Part shown: positions 54,900 to 64,000 of the stretch, piece after piece
How the letters are laid out: each line of letters opens with the position of its first letter
Position numbering within the stretch: the stretch's first letter is position 1
Source: JARFQW01 sp963842955
GTDB lineage: Bacteria > Pseudomonadota > Gammaproteobacteria > Steroidobacterales > XN24
Direction of reading: 5' to 3'
Assembly: GCA_963842955.1 (NCBI GenBank)
Contig: CAWJIJ010000009.1
Location: 682,001-746,000 of the forward strand
Length of the DNA stretch: 64,000 nt
Position numbers and translations under genes: made by a program
Notes under the pieces: generated by a model
Databases searched by the model: none
What the model was told of the DNA's origin: nothing
The model's input: only the letters and a program-made list of their open reading frames with translations

Positions 54900-57762
54900 A
54901 TGAGCAAGTCGCTGGAGGAACGCTACCAGTCCAGCCCGCTGTTCGGCGGCAACGCGCCGTTTGTCGAACACTACTACGAGCAGTACCTGGCTGATCCCGA
55001 CTCCGTGGCCCCCGAACTTGCGGCATGGTTCCGCGACCTCGGCGGCGAACCCGGTGCGGAAACTCCCCGCGGCCCGGTCGAAGCGGAGTTCGCCGCCCGC
55101 GCCAGGCAGCCGCGCGCTGCGGTTCAGGCCGGCGCGGTATCGCCGGAGCTCCTCGAAAAGCAGGCGGCGCTCCTGCAGCTGATCCAGGCCTACCGCATGC
55201 GCGGCCACCAGCTGGCGGACCTGGATCCCCTGGGGCTGGCAGTACCCCCGCGGCCGCGGGAAGTCGCGCCGGCGTTCCACGGTCTGAACGAGGACGACGG
55301 TACCCGGTTTGCAACGGCCAACCTGGGTGGTCGTGCGTTCATGACCCAGACAGAGGTCATCGACTACCTGGACCGGCTCTATGGCGGCCCCATAGCCGCC
55401 CAGCTTTCCCATATCACCGACGCCTCCGAGCGGCTCTGGCTGCAGAGGAAGTTCGAAGAAATCGCCGAGTCCGTTGTTGTCTCTGAGCAAGACCAGCGCT
55501 TCCTGCTTGAGAGCCTGACTGCCGCCGAGGGCATCGAGCGGTATCTGCACACCCGCTATGTGGGCCAGAAGCGTTTTTCGCTGGAAGGCGGCGACAGCAT
55601 GATTCCGCTTCTCGACGACCTCATCCAGAACGTCGGGGTCTCCGGCATGGAGGAAGTGGTCATCGGGATGGCCCACCGGGGCAGAATCAACGTGCTGGTC
55701 AACGTCCTGGGCAAATCCCCCGCAGAATTGTTCTCCGAGTTTGAGGGCACCAAGGATCCCGCCAACATGAGCGGTTCCGGTGACGTCAAGTACCACCTCG
55801 GCTTCTCTTCGGACCACGATACGCCCGGCGGCAAGATTCACGTCGCGCTGGCGTTCAATCCGTCCCACCTGGAAATCGTCAACCCGGTGGTCGAGGGCTC
55901 GGTCCGTGCCCGCCAGGACCGCCGCGGCGACACTCGTGGGGCCAGCGTCCTGCCGATTCTCGTTCACGGCGATGCGGCCTTTGCCGGACAGGGCGTGGTC
56001 ATGGAGACCCTGCAGATGTCCCAGGCCCGTGGGTTCGCCACCGGCGGTACCGTGCACATCATTTGCAACAACCAGATCGGCTTTACGATCAGTAATCCAA
56101 ACGACGCCCGCTCGACCCCTCATTGCAGCGATGTGGCCAAGATGGTTGAGGCTCCCATCTTCCACGTGAACGCCGATCATCCCGAAGCGGTGCTCGTTAT
56201 CGGCCGGCTGGCGCTCGAGTACCGGATGAAGTTCGGCAAGGACGTGGTGATCGACCTGGTCTGTTACCGCCGACACGGGCACAACGAGGCGGACGAACCG
56301 GCCGCCACGCAGCCCGAGATGTACAAGATCGTTCGCAAGCACCCGACCGTGCGCCGCTTGTACGCGGAGAAACTCGCCGAGTCGGGCCGGTTGTCGGCGG
56401 AGGAATCCCGGGGCCTGGTGGAAGCCTACCGGCAAGGTCTCGACGAAGGATACGTGGCCCAGAAGAAAATCCTGGGAATGGTCGGCAACAAGTTCACCAT
56501 CGACTGGACCCGCTTCCGAAACGTGGACTGGGCCGAGGACGTGGGTTCGGCGCTGGCGCCCGAGCGCGCCAGGCACCTGGCCGAGCGCATCACCGCTGTG
56601 CCGGACGACGTCAGTCTCCACCCCAGGGTCGCCCGGATCATGGCGGACAGGCTGCGCATGGCCAGCGGCGATTTGCCCATGGACTGGGGTTTCGCCGAGA
56701 CCATGGCGTATGCCAGCCTCCTCACCGAAGGCCACGATATCCGCCTGACCGGTCAGGACAGTGGTCGCGGCACGTTTTTCCACCGCCATGCGGTGCTGCA
56801 CGATCAGAACGGGCGGGAAGCCTATGTTCCGCTGAAAAACCTCGAGGAAGGCCAGGCCTCGTTCCGGGTGACCGATTCCCTCCTGAGCGAGGAGGCGGTC
56901 CTGGGATTCGAATATGGTTACTCCACGACCGCGCCGGACACGCTGGTTATCTGGGAAGGCCAGTTCGGCGATTTCGTCAACGGGGCTCAGGTGGTGATCG
57001 ATCAGTTCATCAGCTCCGGCGAGTCCAAGTGGGAGCGCTACTGTGGGCTGACGCTGCTTCTGCCCCACGGCTATGAGGGGCAGGGACCCGAGCACTCGTC
57101 CGCGCGGCTGGAGCGATTCCTGCAGCTGTGTGCGGAGAACAATATGGCCGTATGCGTACCCTCGACGCCGGCCCAGATGTTTCACATGCTCCGGCAGCAG
57201 ATGCTCCGGAACTTCCGCAAGCCGCTGATCGTCATGACCCCCAAGAGCCTGCTTCGTCACAAGAGTTCGGTGTCGGCGTTTTCTGCCCTGACCGAAGGTC
57301 ATTTTCACTGGTTGATCCCCGACCAGGACGACCTGGATGACGAGGCCGTTGAGCGGATCGTATTTCTGCAGCGGAAAGGTCTACTACGACCTGGCAGCGG
57401 CGCGTGAAGAGCGCGGGCAGCGGGACGTCGCCATCGTCCGGCTGGAGCAGCTCTACCCATTCCCGGTGCGGGACTACGCGGCTACCATCGCCCGTTATCC
57501 GAACGCCCGGCAGGTCGTCTGGTGCCAGGAGGAGCCCCAGAACCAGGGAGCGTGGTATTCGATCCGCCATCGCCTGCAGGAGCCCCTGGGACCCGACCAC
57601 GACCTGCTTTACGCCGGAAGGCCTGGTGCGGCGGCACCAGCGGCAGGACACTATCAGCTGCACGTCAAGCAGCAGCAGCTTCTCGTTGAGGCCGCACTCG
57701 GTGGCCGGCCGGCGGCCGGCCGCGTTGCGGATGCACAGACCACAGTCAGGAAAAAGGCATGA
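54900..57762 (+). CDS. sucA: 2-oxoglutarate dehydrogenase E1 component, one frameshift
   Basis: Thiamine-diphosphate decarboxylase of the TCA-cycle complex. N-terminal ESSPLFGGNAPFVEHYYEQY-type opening; thiamine/Mg region GMAHRGRINVLVNVLG and GDVKYHLGFSSD, IICNNQIGFTIS; C-terminal RHKSSVSAFSALTEG. The frame shifts at 57363-57365: after VERIV the gene continues in +1 as FCSGKVYYDLAAAREERGQR if one T of TTT is removed. The corrected product is 953 residues, the usual size. ATG 54900 gives the normal start. The sucB ATG overlaps its TGA. Confidence 0.93.
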
Positions 57763-58995
57763 GTATCGAAGTCAAGGTTCCCCAACTGCCCGAGTCCGTT
57801 GCGGATGCGACGCTGGTGGGATGGCACAAGAGTGCAGGAGACCGGGTCGAGCGCGACGAAAACCTTGTCGATCTGGAAACCGACAAGGTGGTTCTGGAAG
57901 TGCCGGCGCCGGCAGCGGGGATTCTCAAGGAGATACGCATCGAGGACGGCACCACCGTGACTGCTGGGGAGGTCCTTGCAGTGCTGGAAGAAGGCGAGGC
58001 GGAGGCAGCTGCGCCCGCCGAGCCGGCGGCGGACACGGAAGCGGCCGCCCCCGAGGACACTGCCGGCACCGCCGACGCGTCAAGCACGCGGTCCGGAGAA
58101 ACCGGCGGATCCGGCAAGCTCGGTCCCGCCGCACGGCGTCTGGTCGAGGAGCATGGGCTTGACGCCTCCAGCATTCCCGCCAGCGGCCGGGACGGCAGGG
58201 TGACCAAGGGTGACGTAATGCGTTTCGTGGAAGCCGGCGGCAAGGCCGACTCCGCCCCGACGGCGCCTGCGCCCGCGCCCGCGGTATCCGGTCCACGGCG
58301 CGGAGCGGCGGGTTGCCATGACCCGGCTTCGGTCGCGAATCGCCGAGCGCCTCGTGGAGGCTCAGCAGACTGCTGCCATTCTGACCTCGTTCAACGAGGT
58401 GGACCTGTTCGAGGTGATGGCGCTGAGAAAGCGCTACAAGGACAGCTTCGAGAAGAAGTACGGCGTGAAGCTGGGGTTCATGTCTTTCTTCGTAAAGGCC
58501 GCGGTCGAAGCGCTGCGGAAGTTCCCGGTCGTGAATGCGTCCGTGGAAGGCAATGACATCATCTATCACGACTACTACGATATCGGCATTGCCGTCTCGA
58601 CTGAACGCGGGCTGGTCGTACCGGTCTTGAGAGATGCCGGAAACATGGGTTTCGCCGACATCGAGCAGGCGATCATGGACTACGCGGTCCGCGCCCGTGA
58701 CGGCAAGCTCGGGATGGATGATCTCACTGGCGGCACCTTTACGATCACCAATGGGGGCGTCTTCGGCTCGCTGATGTCGACGCCGATCATCAATCCGCCC
58801 CAGAGCGCCATCCTGGGCATGCACAAGATCCAGGAACGGCCCATGGTGGTCGACGGCGAGGTCAAGGTGCGGCCGATGATGTACATCGCGCTGTCCTACG
58901 ACCACCGCATCATCGATGGCCGGGAAGCCGTACAAACCCTCGTCTCCATCAAGGAATCCCTGGAAGATCCCGCGCGGCTGATGCTGCAGATCTGA
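57759..58995 (+). CDS. sucB: Dihydrolipoamide succinyltransferase E2 component, one frameshift
   Basis: Core enzyme of the 2-oxoglutarate dehydrogenase complex. The lipoyl domain (residues about 1-75) has the lipoylated DLETDKVVLEVPAP. After an Ala/Pro/Glu linker comes the subunit-binding domain (LGPAARRLVEEHGLDASSI). The acyltransferase domain reads MTRLRSRIAERLVEAQQTAA, ILTSFNEVDLFEVM and ends with LSYDHRIIDGREAV, with the catalytic His and Asp. The frames join only if one base is removed near 58300 (GPRR then ERRVAMTRLRS), giving 411 residues. It overlaps sucA by four bases. Confidence 0.93.
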
Positions 58996-59007
58996 TCCGG
59001 CTAGTTT

Positions 59008-59029
59008 GCCGGCGCCTTCGGGCGCCGGC
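59008..59029 (+). promoter_or_regulatory. Stable UUCG hairpin between sucB and lpdA
   Basis: A nine-pair perfect stem, GCCGGCGCC / GGCGCCGGC, capped by a TTCG tetraloop, with no T-tract after it. This is a very stable intercistronic hairpin, probably an mRNA stabiliser or processing boundary rather than a terminator. Confidence 0.75.
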
Positions 59030-59053
59030 CCAGAACCCGAAAGGACATCACCC

Positions 59054-60481
59054 ATGAGCGACACGTTCGACGTCATCGTCATCGGCGCCGGGCCGGCCGG
59101 CTACGTATCCGCCATCCGGGCCGCCCAGAAGGGCCTGAAAGTGGCCTGTATCGACGGCTGGAAGAACTACGACGGAAGCACCGCGTTCGGCGGCACCTGC
59201 CTGAACGCCGGGTGTATTCCTTCCAAGGCCCTGCTGGAAAGCTCCGAACTGTTCCACCGGGCGAATGAGGAATTTGCTACCCATGGCATCAAGGTCGGTG
59301 GTGTGGAACTCGACCTCGCTGCCATGCAGGCGCGCAAGGGCAGTATCGTCAAGCAGCTCACCGGCGGCATTACCGCGCTCTTCAAGGCCAACAAGGTGAC
59401 CGGGATGCAGGGTCACGGCCGCTTCCTCGGCAACGGCAAGGTGGAATACACACCCCATGACGGCGAGCCGCAGGTGCTGGAGACCCGTCACGTGGTGCTG
59501 GCTTCGGGCTCAACGCCGGTGGAGCTCAAGGCGGTGCCCTTCGATGGCAAGGAGATTGTCGATTCCTGGGGTGCGCTGGAATTCGACGCCGTGCCGGGAC
59601 GGCTTGGCGTCATAGGCGGTGGCGTGATCGGTCTTGAACTGGGCAGCGTCTGGAAACGGCTTGGCGCCGAGGTGACTGTCCTGGAGGCCATGGACCGGTT
59701 CCTGTTCATGGCCGACCAGCAGATCGCCAAGGACGCGCAGCGGCAGTTCAAGAAGCAGGGCCTGGATATTCGTCTCGGCGCGCTCGTGCAGGGGGCGGAG
59801 AAAGGTCCGGACGGCATCAAGCTGACCTACGAGGACGGCAAGGGAACCCAGAGCCTGGTGGTGGACAAGGTCATCGTGGCCGTAGGGCGCCGCCCGTACA
59901 CCGACGGCCTCCTTGGCGAGGACACCGGGGTCAAGCTGGACGAGCGAGGATTCGTGGTCGTGGATGACGAGTGCCGCACCGGCGTGGAGAACGTCTGGGC
60001 GATCGGCGACCTTGTGCGCGGACCCATGCTCGCGCACAAGGGCTCGGAGGAGGGCGTGATGGTGGCTGACCTCATCGCCGGCGATTTCTCGGAGGTCAAT
60101 TACGCGGTCATCCCTTCCGTGGTCTACACGGCGCCTGAAATCGCCTGGGTGGGCAAGACCGAGGAAGAGGTCAAGGCCGAGGGTACGGACTACAAGGTCG
60201 GGACGTTTCCGTTTGCCGCCAGCGGCCGGGCGAAGGCGATGGAACAGGCGGCGGGTCTCGTGAAGGTGATCGCCGCGACCCGGAGCGACGAGATTCTCGG
60301 CGTGCACATTGTCGGCCCAATGGCCGGAGAACTCATCGGCGAGATGGTCGTGGCCATGGAGTTCCAGGCCAGCACGGAAGATCTTCAGCGCACAATCCAT
60401 GCCCATCCGACGCTGTCCGAATCCTTGCACGAGGCCATGCTGTCCGCCGACAAGCGGGCGATTCACGCGATCAACAAGTAG
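59054..60481 (+). CDS. lpdA: Dihydrolipoyl dehydrogenase E3
   Basis: Flavoprotein reoxidising the lipoyl group of the 2-oxoglutarate complex with NAD+. The FAD motif is VIVIGAGPAGYVSAIRAAQK, the redox disulfide is GGTCLNAGCIPSKALL, the NAD motif is LGVIGGGVIGLELGSVW, and the C-terminal catalytic HAHPTLSE closes the site of the other subunit. The length of 475 is usual. ATG 59054 (MSDTFDVIVIG) is chosen over an upstream in-frame start. It shares the operon with sucAB. Confidence 0.96.
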   Translation: MSDTFDVIVIGAGPAGYVSAIRAAQKGLKVACIDGWKNYDGSTAFGGTCLNAGCIPSKALLESSELFHRANEEFATHGIKVGGVELDLAAMQARKGSIVKQLTGGITALFKANKVTGMQGHGRFLGNGKVEYTPHDGEPQVLETRHVVLASGSTPVELKAVPFDGKEIVDSWGALEFDAVPGRLGVIGGGVIGLELGSVWKRLGAEVTVLEAMDRFLFMADQQIAKDAQRQFKKQGLDIRLGALVQGAEKGPDGIKLTYEDGKGTQSLVVDKVIVAVGRRPYTDGLLGEDTGVKLDERGFVVVDDECRTGVENVWAIGDLVRGPMLAHKGSEEGVMVADLIAGDFSEVNYAVIPSVVYTAPEIAWVGKTEEEVKAEGTDYKVGTFPFAASGRAKAMEQAAGLVKVIAATRSDEILGVHIVGPMAGELIGEMVVAMEFQASTEDLQRTIHAHPTLSESLHEAMLSADKRAIHAINK

Positions 60482-60509
60482 GCACGCGCCGAGCGGCGAA
60501 GACCGCTGC

Positions 60510-62720
60510 TCAGGTTTTCCGGCGGGCCGAAAAGACGTTGGGCAGGCCGCCGAGGCGGTGGAGGAGCCTTGAAAGCTCCTCCAGCCCCGGTATGCCCACC
60601 GTGGCCTCGATGATGTGGGTACTCTTTGCCGCGTCGGTATAGGTGCTCATATCGATGATATCGATGCTCTCGTCGGCGAGGACCGCGGTCACGTCCCGGA
60701 CCAGGCCTTGCCGGTCCAGCGCCTCCACTCGAATTGCCACCGCGTAAGTGTGCTCCTCGTCCGGTTCTCCCCAGGAAACGGGCATGACCCGTTCCGGGCT
60801 CCTGCTCTGCAGCCGGACGAGATTGGCGCAGTCCATCCGGTGGATCGTCACGCCCCGGCCCTGGGTGATATAGCCGACGATGCTTTCCGGCGGCACCGGC
60901 CGGCAGCAGCGGGCGAACTGGGTCAGCAGGTCGCCGACCCCCGAGACGGTGACCTCGCCCTCGCGTGCCTTCGGGCGTCTGCGCTTGTGAAGAATGCGTT
61001 CGTCTTCGGGCTCGGCTTCCGCCTGCTCCCGCTCCAGGGCATTGGCCACCGTATTCATCGTCAGGTCGCCGGCGCCGACCGCGAGGAACAGCCGTTCCTG
61101 GCTGCCGTAGTTGAAGCGTTTCGCCAGCGACTCGAAGTCCTGGGGTATGCCGAGGCGCTGGAGTTCGCGCTCCAGCAGCGTCCGGCCCTGGCGGACGTTC
61201 TGAGCCTTATCCTGTTTCCTGAACCAGGCACGGACCTTGCTCCGGCTCCGGGGTGAAACCAGGTACCCCGACTGCGGGCGCAGCCAGTCGTGGCTCGGAT
61301 GCGAGGCCTTGGACGTCAGGACCTCGACCTTGTCTCCGTTGGCCAGGGCGTGGGTCAGCGTAACCATCCGGCCGTTCACGCGCGCACCGCGGCAGTGATT
61401 GCCGACTTCGGTGTGCACGTGGTAGGCAAAATCCAGCGGCGTGGAGCCGGCCGGGAGATCAACGACGTCTCCGGCAGGCGTAAACGCGTAGACCCGGTCT
61501 TCGAAGATTTCCGCGCGGACCCGGTCAACAAAATCCTGGTCCGACTCCGCGCTGTCCGCCGGCGAATCGTCGGCCGGCGCGATGAGCTGCCGCAGCCAGT
61601 TGATCTTCTGGTCAAAGGCGGGATCCGTGCCACCGCCTTCCTTGTAACGCCAGTGCGCCGCTACGCCCAGCTCAGCATGCTCATGCATCTCGCGAGTGCG
61701 AATCTGAATTTCAAGGGGTTCTCCGCGCGGCCCCATCACCGCCGTGTGCAGGGAGCGATAGAAGTTGCCCTTGGGTGTCGTGATGTAGTCGTCGAACTCG
61801 CCCGGCACATAGGCCCAGCGCCCGTGAACGATTCCCAGGACCGCATAGCAATCCGGAATTGAGTCAACGAGCACGCGCACGGCGCTGATATCGAAGATCT
61901 GGTCGACGCCCACCTGCTTGCGGCGCATTTTCCGCCAGATACTGTAGATATGCTTCGGCCGGCCCTCGATATCGGCGCTGATACCGGCATCGCCCAGGAG
62001 CTGTTCCAAAAGCGTTATGACTTCCTGAATCCGTCCCTCACGCTCCTCCCGTCGCTGGTCCAGGAAGGCGGCGATATCCTGGTAGACCTGGGGTTCCAGC
62101 ACCCGGAAGGCCAGGTCCTCAAGCTGCCACTTCAGGTGCCAGATTCCGAGCCGGTTGGCCAGCGGCGCAAAGATTTCCCGGGTCTCTACCGCGATTCTTC
62201 CGCATTCCGGCTGGTCCGTTGCCATGGCTGTCTGAAGGCGATATAGCTGGTCGGCCAGGCGTACAAGAACCAGGCGCACATCGGCGACGATGGCCAGGAG
62301 CATCTTGCGCAGGGTCTCGGCCTGGGGCGCCGGCAACGGCGCATCCGGTGCCCAGTGGGCAGGCAGACCGAAGTCGCTGAGCCGGCAGAGTTCGTCAACG
62401 AGCTCGAGCCCGGCGTCGCCGAGGGCCTCGGAAATCTGCTCCCGCGGGAGGACCCCCTCCATGACGGCGGGATACAGCAGGGCGGCGGCCCGCAGAGCGG
62501 GATCCGAATGAATTTCCGCGAGGATGGCCTCGAGCCCCTGGCCTCGCTCGGCTGCGGGCCCCTGGATGCCCTTGAGCAGGCGCAGGGCCGCGGCCTGCGC
62601 CTGGGCGGGCGGCACCGGTGGCTCTTTGCTGGTGTCGATATTCAAGGCAATGCGTTCGGCGATGTGCTGCCCGAGGATACTGGTTAAACTACGGCCCACC
62701 GCGATAGCGGTGCCCCTCAA
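60510..62720 (-). CDS. relA: GTP pyrophosphokinase RelA
   Basis: Ribosome-associated (p)ppGpp synthetase, 736 residues. The N-terminal hydrolase-like domain has lost the HD residues (e.g. LRAAALLYPAVMEGV), as in monofunctional RelA. The synthetase domain has FDISAVRVLVDSIPDCYAVL, the GEFDDYITTPKGNFYRSLHT signature and EIQIRTREMHEHAELGVAAH. Then a TGS domain (VYAFTPAGDVVDLPAGSTPL), zinc-finger-type CCRPVPP and an ACT domain. The start at 62720 is only 18 bases from the divergent yfaZ-like gene, so a TTG at about 62645 (LNIDTSKEPPVPP) is a realistic alternative. Confidence 0.94.
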   Translation of the reverse strand: MRGTAIAVGRSLTSILGQHIAERIALNIDTSKEPPVPPAQAQAAALRLLKGIQGPAAERGQGLEAILAEIHSDPALRAAALLYPAVMEGVLPREQISEALGDAGLELVDELCRLSDFGLPAHWAPDAPLPAPQAETLRKMLLAIVADVRLVLVRLADQLYRLQTAMATDQPECGRIAVETREIFAPLANRLGIWHLKWQLEDLAFRVLEPQVYQDIAAFLDQRREEREGRIQEVITLLEQLLGDAGISADIEGRPKHIYSIWRKMRRKQVGVDQIFDISAVRVLVDSIPDCYAVLGIVHGRWAYVPGEFDDYITTPKGNFYRSLHTAVMGPRGEPLEIQIRTREMHEHAELGVAAHWRYKEGGGTDPAFDQKINWLRQLIAPADDSPADSAESDQDFVDRVRAEIFEDRVYAFTPAGDVVDLPAGSTPLDFAYHVHTEVGNHCRGARVNGRMVTLTHALANGDKVEVLTSKASHPSHDWLRPQSGYLVSPRSRSKVRAWFRKQDKAQNVRQGRTLLERELQRLGIPQDFESLAKRFNYGSQERLFLAVGAGDLTMNTVANALEREQAEAEPEDERILHKRRRPKAREGEVTVSGVGDLLTQFARCCRPVPPESIVGYITQGRGVTIHRMDCANLVRLQSRSPERVMPVSWGEPDEEHTYAVAIRVEALDRQGLVRDVTAVLADESIDIIDMSTYTDAAKSTHIIEATVGIPGLEELSRLLHRLGGLPNVFSARRKT

Positions 62721-62738
62721 GTGTACTGGAGATCAACT

Positions 62739-63302
62739 ATGAAACTGTTCCCGGCCGTCATGATCGCCGGGCTGCTGGCCAGCGGCGCGGCAGCCGCCAC
62801 CGAGCTTGACCTCAGCGTCAACGCCGATGCCGTGAAGCTTGGAGCGGAGTTCGACGTGACCAACAACCTCAGGCTCGGCGGCAACTGGCTTTATCACCAG
62901 GACAAGGGCCACGTGCTGACCGGCGATGTGCATGTGACGGGGAACGCGGCTCCCAGCCTGCAGACCTTGCGGGCGGGTATTGGCCTGCAGCTGGCCTACG
63001 TGGACTCGGACGAAAGCACGAAGGAAAACGGCTTCAGCATCCCGCTGGGCGGATTCGTTCGCTACACCCTCCCGCAGTATGACCGGATTTCCTTTGGGGG
63101 CAGCCTCCACTATGCCCCCGGCGTGCTGAGTTTCGGCGACCTGGATTCCTACCTGGCATGGGATGCCTGGGCCGGTTACGACGTCATTCGCGACGCCACG
63201 GTCTACCTGGGAGTTCGCGCGGTCAAGCCGGAGTTCGAGGAGGTAGGAACCCAGCACATGGATACCGGCATGCACGTGGGTGTCCGGATCGGTATTCGCT
63301 AG
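62739..63302 (+). CDS. YfaZ family outer-membrane protein
   Basis: A 187-residue secreted beta-barrel-like protein. The signal peptide is MKLFPAVMIAGLLASGAAAA, and the mature protein shows alternating strands and YfaZ-like phrases (LGGNWLYHQDKGHVLTGDV, GGFVRYTLPQYDRISFGGSL, SYLAWDAWAGYDVIRDATVY, and the VGVRIGIR terminus). YfaZ function is unknown. I use ATG 62739; an upstream ATG at 62721 is also in frame. The inverted repeat CACCGC-GATA-GCGGTG at about 62697 lies in its promoter and within the relA 5' end. Confidence 0.83.
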   Translation: MKLFPAVMIAGLLASGAAAATELDLSVNADAVKLGAEFDVTNNLRLGGNWLYHQDKGHVLTGDVHVTGNAAPSLQTLRAGIGLQLAYVDSDESTKENGFSIPLGGFVRYTLPQYDRISFGGSLHYAPGVLSFGDLDSYLAWDAWAGYDVIRDATVYLGVRAVKPEFEEVGTQHMDTGMHVGVRIGIR

Positions 63303-63442
63303 TCCGTGGACTGCCGCGGCGGGCCGCGGGTAGACTAGGGGATTGACTGCGGGGCCCTTGTGCCCCGCGGTGCGTTTACTCGGCGTGGGCCGCTACAGGA
63401 TGGGTCCCGGTCTGGCACTGGAACCAGGACAGAATCAACGGT

Positions 63443-64000
63443 ATGGCAGGACACAGTAAATGGGCCAACATCAAGCACCGCAAAGGGGCCCAGGACAAGA
63501 AACGCGGTAAGGTCTTTACCCGCCTCATACGCGAGATCCAGGTGGCAGCGAAGGAGGGCGGCGGTGACGCCGACGCGAATCCGCGGTTGCGTCTGGCGAT
63601 CGATAAGGCCAAGGCGCAGAGTGTCCCCAAGGACACGATAGAGCGGGCCGTTCAGCGGGGAGCCGGTGGCGGCGACGGTGAGCAGCTCGAAGAGCTGCGG
63701 TACGAGGGTTACGGCCCGGGCGGCGCCGCGGTCCTCGTGGAATGCATGACGGACAACCGGAACCGAACCGTTGCCGAAGTGCGACACGCGTTTTCGAAGT
63801 TCGGCGGCAACCTGGGTGCGGACGGCTCGGTGTCCTATCTTTTCAATCACTGCGGCGTGCTCGTTTTTCCTCCCGGTTCGGACGAGGAGCGGATTCTCGA
63901 ACTGGCGCTGGAAGCCGGCGCCGAGGACGTCGTGTCAGACGAGGATGGCTCGGTGGAAGTCCTGACCTCCCCGGGAGAGTTCGAATCGGTCGCGGCGGCC
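63443..64000 (+). CDS. YebC/PmpR family DNA-binding regulator, 3' incomplete
   Basis: The gene runs off the window. It starts MAGHSKWANIKHRKGAQDKK, the invariant YebC N-terminus, and continues with FTRLIREIQVAAKEGG, then KAQSVPKDTIERAVQRGAG and YEGYGPGGAAVLVECMTDNR, all canonical. The visible 186 residues are about three quarters of the usual 240-250. YebC-type proteins are now also linked to relief of ribosome stalling as well as to transcription control. In many genomes ruvC-ruvAB follow; those would lie outside. Confidence 0.95.
   Translation, partial: MAGHSKWANIKHRKGAQDKKRGKVFTRLIREIQVAAKEGGGDADANPRLRLAIDKAKAQSVPKDTIERAVQRGAGGGDGEQLEELRYEGYGPGGAAVLVECMTDNRNRTVAEVRHAFSKFGGNLGADGSVSYLFNHCGVLVFPPGSDEERILELALEAGAEDVVSDEDGSVEVLTSPGEFESVAAA

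Overview
The window is GC-rich, gene-dense chromosomal DNA from a Gammaproteobacterium. The evidence is the gene order ftsK-lolA-(vanZ-like)-rarA-serS, the sucA-sucB-lpdA order, a monofunctional RelA, YfaZ, HiPIP, a GlyGly-CTERM (rhombosortase-type) surface protein and a TonB receptor beside a winged-helix/TPR regulator. A Chromatiales- or Xanthomonadales-like lineage fits, but the genus cannot be fixed from sequence alone. I see no prophage, CRISPR array, restriction system or obvious defence island.

Layout. 0-6 kb: chromosome segregation, lipoprotein trafficking and replication-repair operon ending in serS. 6-12.9 kb (minus strand): two CBS-domain proteins around a NodU-type carbamoyltransferase, then an operon of lactate permease, a small RRM-like protein, a NUDIX hydrolase and a CBS protein, then a Bax-inhibitor-1 protein. 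13.0-13.5 kb: a tandemly duplicated tRNA-Ser(UGA) locus with one truncated copy. 14-24.4 kb: an accessory, partly decayed stretch with a PQQ-dehydrogenase-like/cytochrome c/GlyGly-CTERM protein between two IS-end-like repeats, a tandem universal stress protein, a type II P-type ATPase, and two clear pseudogenes (glutamate-synthase-like and FUSC). 24.4-39.5 kb: coiled-coil protein, prolyl oligopeptidase, a putative secreted zinc peptidase, small membrane proteins, a PadR-MFP-RND efflux operon with a strong palindromic operator, trmH, yjbQ, peroxiredoxin and GNAT. 39.6-41.5 kb: tRNA-Ala and tRNA-Arg, then an acyltransferase caught between relics of two different IS families. 41.5-54.5 kb: VOC protein, RlpA, DUF900 lipoprotein, MBL/beta-CASP nuclease, HiPIP, a TonB receptor with its likely regulator, an AraC regulator and an LPS glycosyltransferase pair. 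54.9-64 kb: 2-oxoglutarate dehydrogenase operon, relA, yfaZ and the 5' part of yebC.

Caution. Several genes carry isolated single-base frameshifts, including sucA and sucB, whose products are otherwise full length and well conserved. That pattern suggests base-calling or assembly indels, so single frameshifts here are weak evidence of gene death. The FUSC and glutamate-synthase-like genes also have in-frame stops and missing segments, so those two look genuinely decayed. I found no convincing wholly new multi-gene system. The best leads are the duplicated tRNA-Ser/hairpin unit, the RRM-like protein of the lactate-permease operon, the HEARH protein, and the paired palindromes ahead of the winged-helix/TPR regulator.
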